Below, one piece after another: positions 6,545 to 6,652 of a stretch of DNA of 6,652 bases. The translations under genes and the position numbers were made by a program. The stretch's first letter is position 1; the number at the start of each line of letters is the position of its first letter. The notes beneath the pieces were generated by a model that saw nothing but the letters and a program-made list of their open reading frames with translations, was not told the origin of the DNA and ran no database searches. This stretch comes from Immundisolibacter sp049322795 (GTDB lineage: Bacteria; Pseudomonadota; Gammaproteobacteria; Immundisolibacterales; Immundisolibacteraceae): contig JBMOQH010000013.1 in assembly GCA_049322795.1 (NCBI GenBank), positions 1 through 6,652 of the forward strand, given 5' to 3'.

Positions 6545-6652
6545 TCATGCCAACCACACGCTGATGGCTGCCAGGATAACGAAGGCGGCGTAATGAGCGG
6601 CGAGCTTTTCATAGCGGGTGGCCAACCGCCGGTATTGCTTGAGGCGCGCAAA
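6545..6652 (-). CDS. IS5-family transposase, C-terminal fragment (gene continues off the right edge)
   Basis: The last 35 residues of a DDE transposase are read on the minus strand, ending in a TGA whose complement is at 6545-6547. The translation runs FARLKQYRRLATRYEKLAAH, followed by YAAFVILAAISVWLA. The K-Q-Y-R-R-x-A-T-R-Y-x-K-L-A pattern followed by a hydrophobic tail ending in WL is the usual C-terminus of IS5-type transposases, where the last catalytic Glu lies somewhat upstream. Only this tail is visible, so the DDE residues, the total length and whether the gene is intact or frameshifted cannot be judged here. Confidence 0.8.
   Translation of the reverse strand, partial: FARLKQYRRLATRYEKLAAHYAAFVILAAISVWLA

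Larger units (their letters stand above)
6531..6652 (-). mobile_element. End of an IS5-family insertion sequence (continues beyond the window)
   Basis: The element is recognised by the transposase tail encoded on the minus strand, whose stop lies almost at the edge. GGCCCTGTTAACA, beginning at 6531, is the likely terminal inverted repeat, similar to what I recall for the IS427-type group. The preceding CTA (6528-6530) or TA could be the target duplication. This is the end nearest the 3' part of the transposase gene; the other end and the matching repeat are outside the window, so the boundary is inferred. Confidence 0.65.

Overview
The window is GC-rich, compact and almost fully coding, with short intergenic gaps and mostly plus-strand genes. 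The bacterial-type glutaminyl-tRNA synthetase closely resembles the E. coli enzyme. Together with a TadA of E. coli type, a lipoprotein with a standard lipobox and an IS5-type insertion sequence, this suggests a high-GC gammaproteobacterium. A betaproteobacterium is less likely but cannot be excluded. I cannot name the genus from the sequence alone.

Layout from left to right: (1) a small outer-membrane-type lipoprotein (163-495) whose 3' end overlaps the tRNA adenosine deaminase gene tadA (470-955); (2) glnS (1063-2736), intact; (3) a two-gene block that reads as a type II restriction-modification system, with a BglII/BstYI-like endonuclease (2764-3492) followed after 19 bases by an MT-A70 family adenine methyltransferase (3512-4213); (4) an ALDH3-like aldehyde dehydrogenase of the coniferyl-aldehyde dehydrogenase type (4318-5772); (5) a GC-rich, hairpin-forming gap, then a small SAM-dependent methyltransferase resembling phospholipid N-methyltransferases, starting at TTG (5930-6499); (6) the end of an IS5-family element, with the 3' end of its transposase on the minus strand, running off the right edge (6531-6652).

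tadA and glnS both serve decoding: TadA makes inosine 34 in tRNA-Arg and GlnRS charges tRNA-Gln. The restriction-modification pair appears to be accessory DNA lodged between the glnS and aldehyde dehydrogenase loci. Its base composition is visibly less GC-rich than that of glnS, and neither gene has a functional link to its neighbours. The most interesting points are the pairing of a BglII-like nuclease with a putative adenine methylase (BglII itself is partnered by a cytosine-N4 methylase), the nuclease-first gene order with a poor ribosome binding site on the nuclease and a good one on the methylase, and an EF-hand-like loop in the lipoprotein. I saw no CRISPR array, tRNA or rRNA gene, and no convincing intrinsic terminator.
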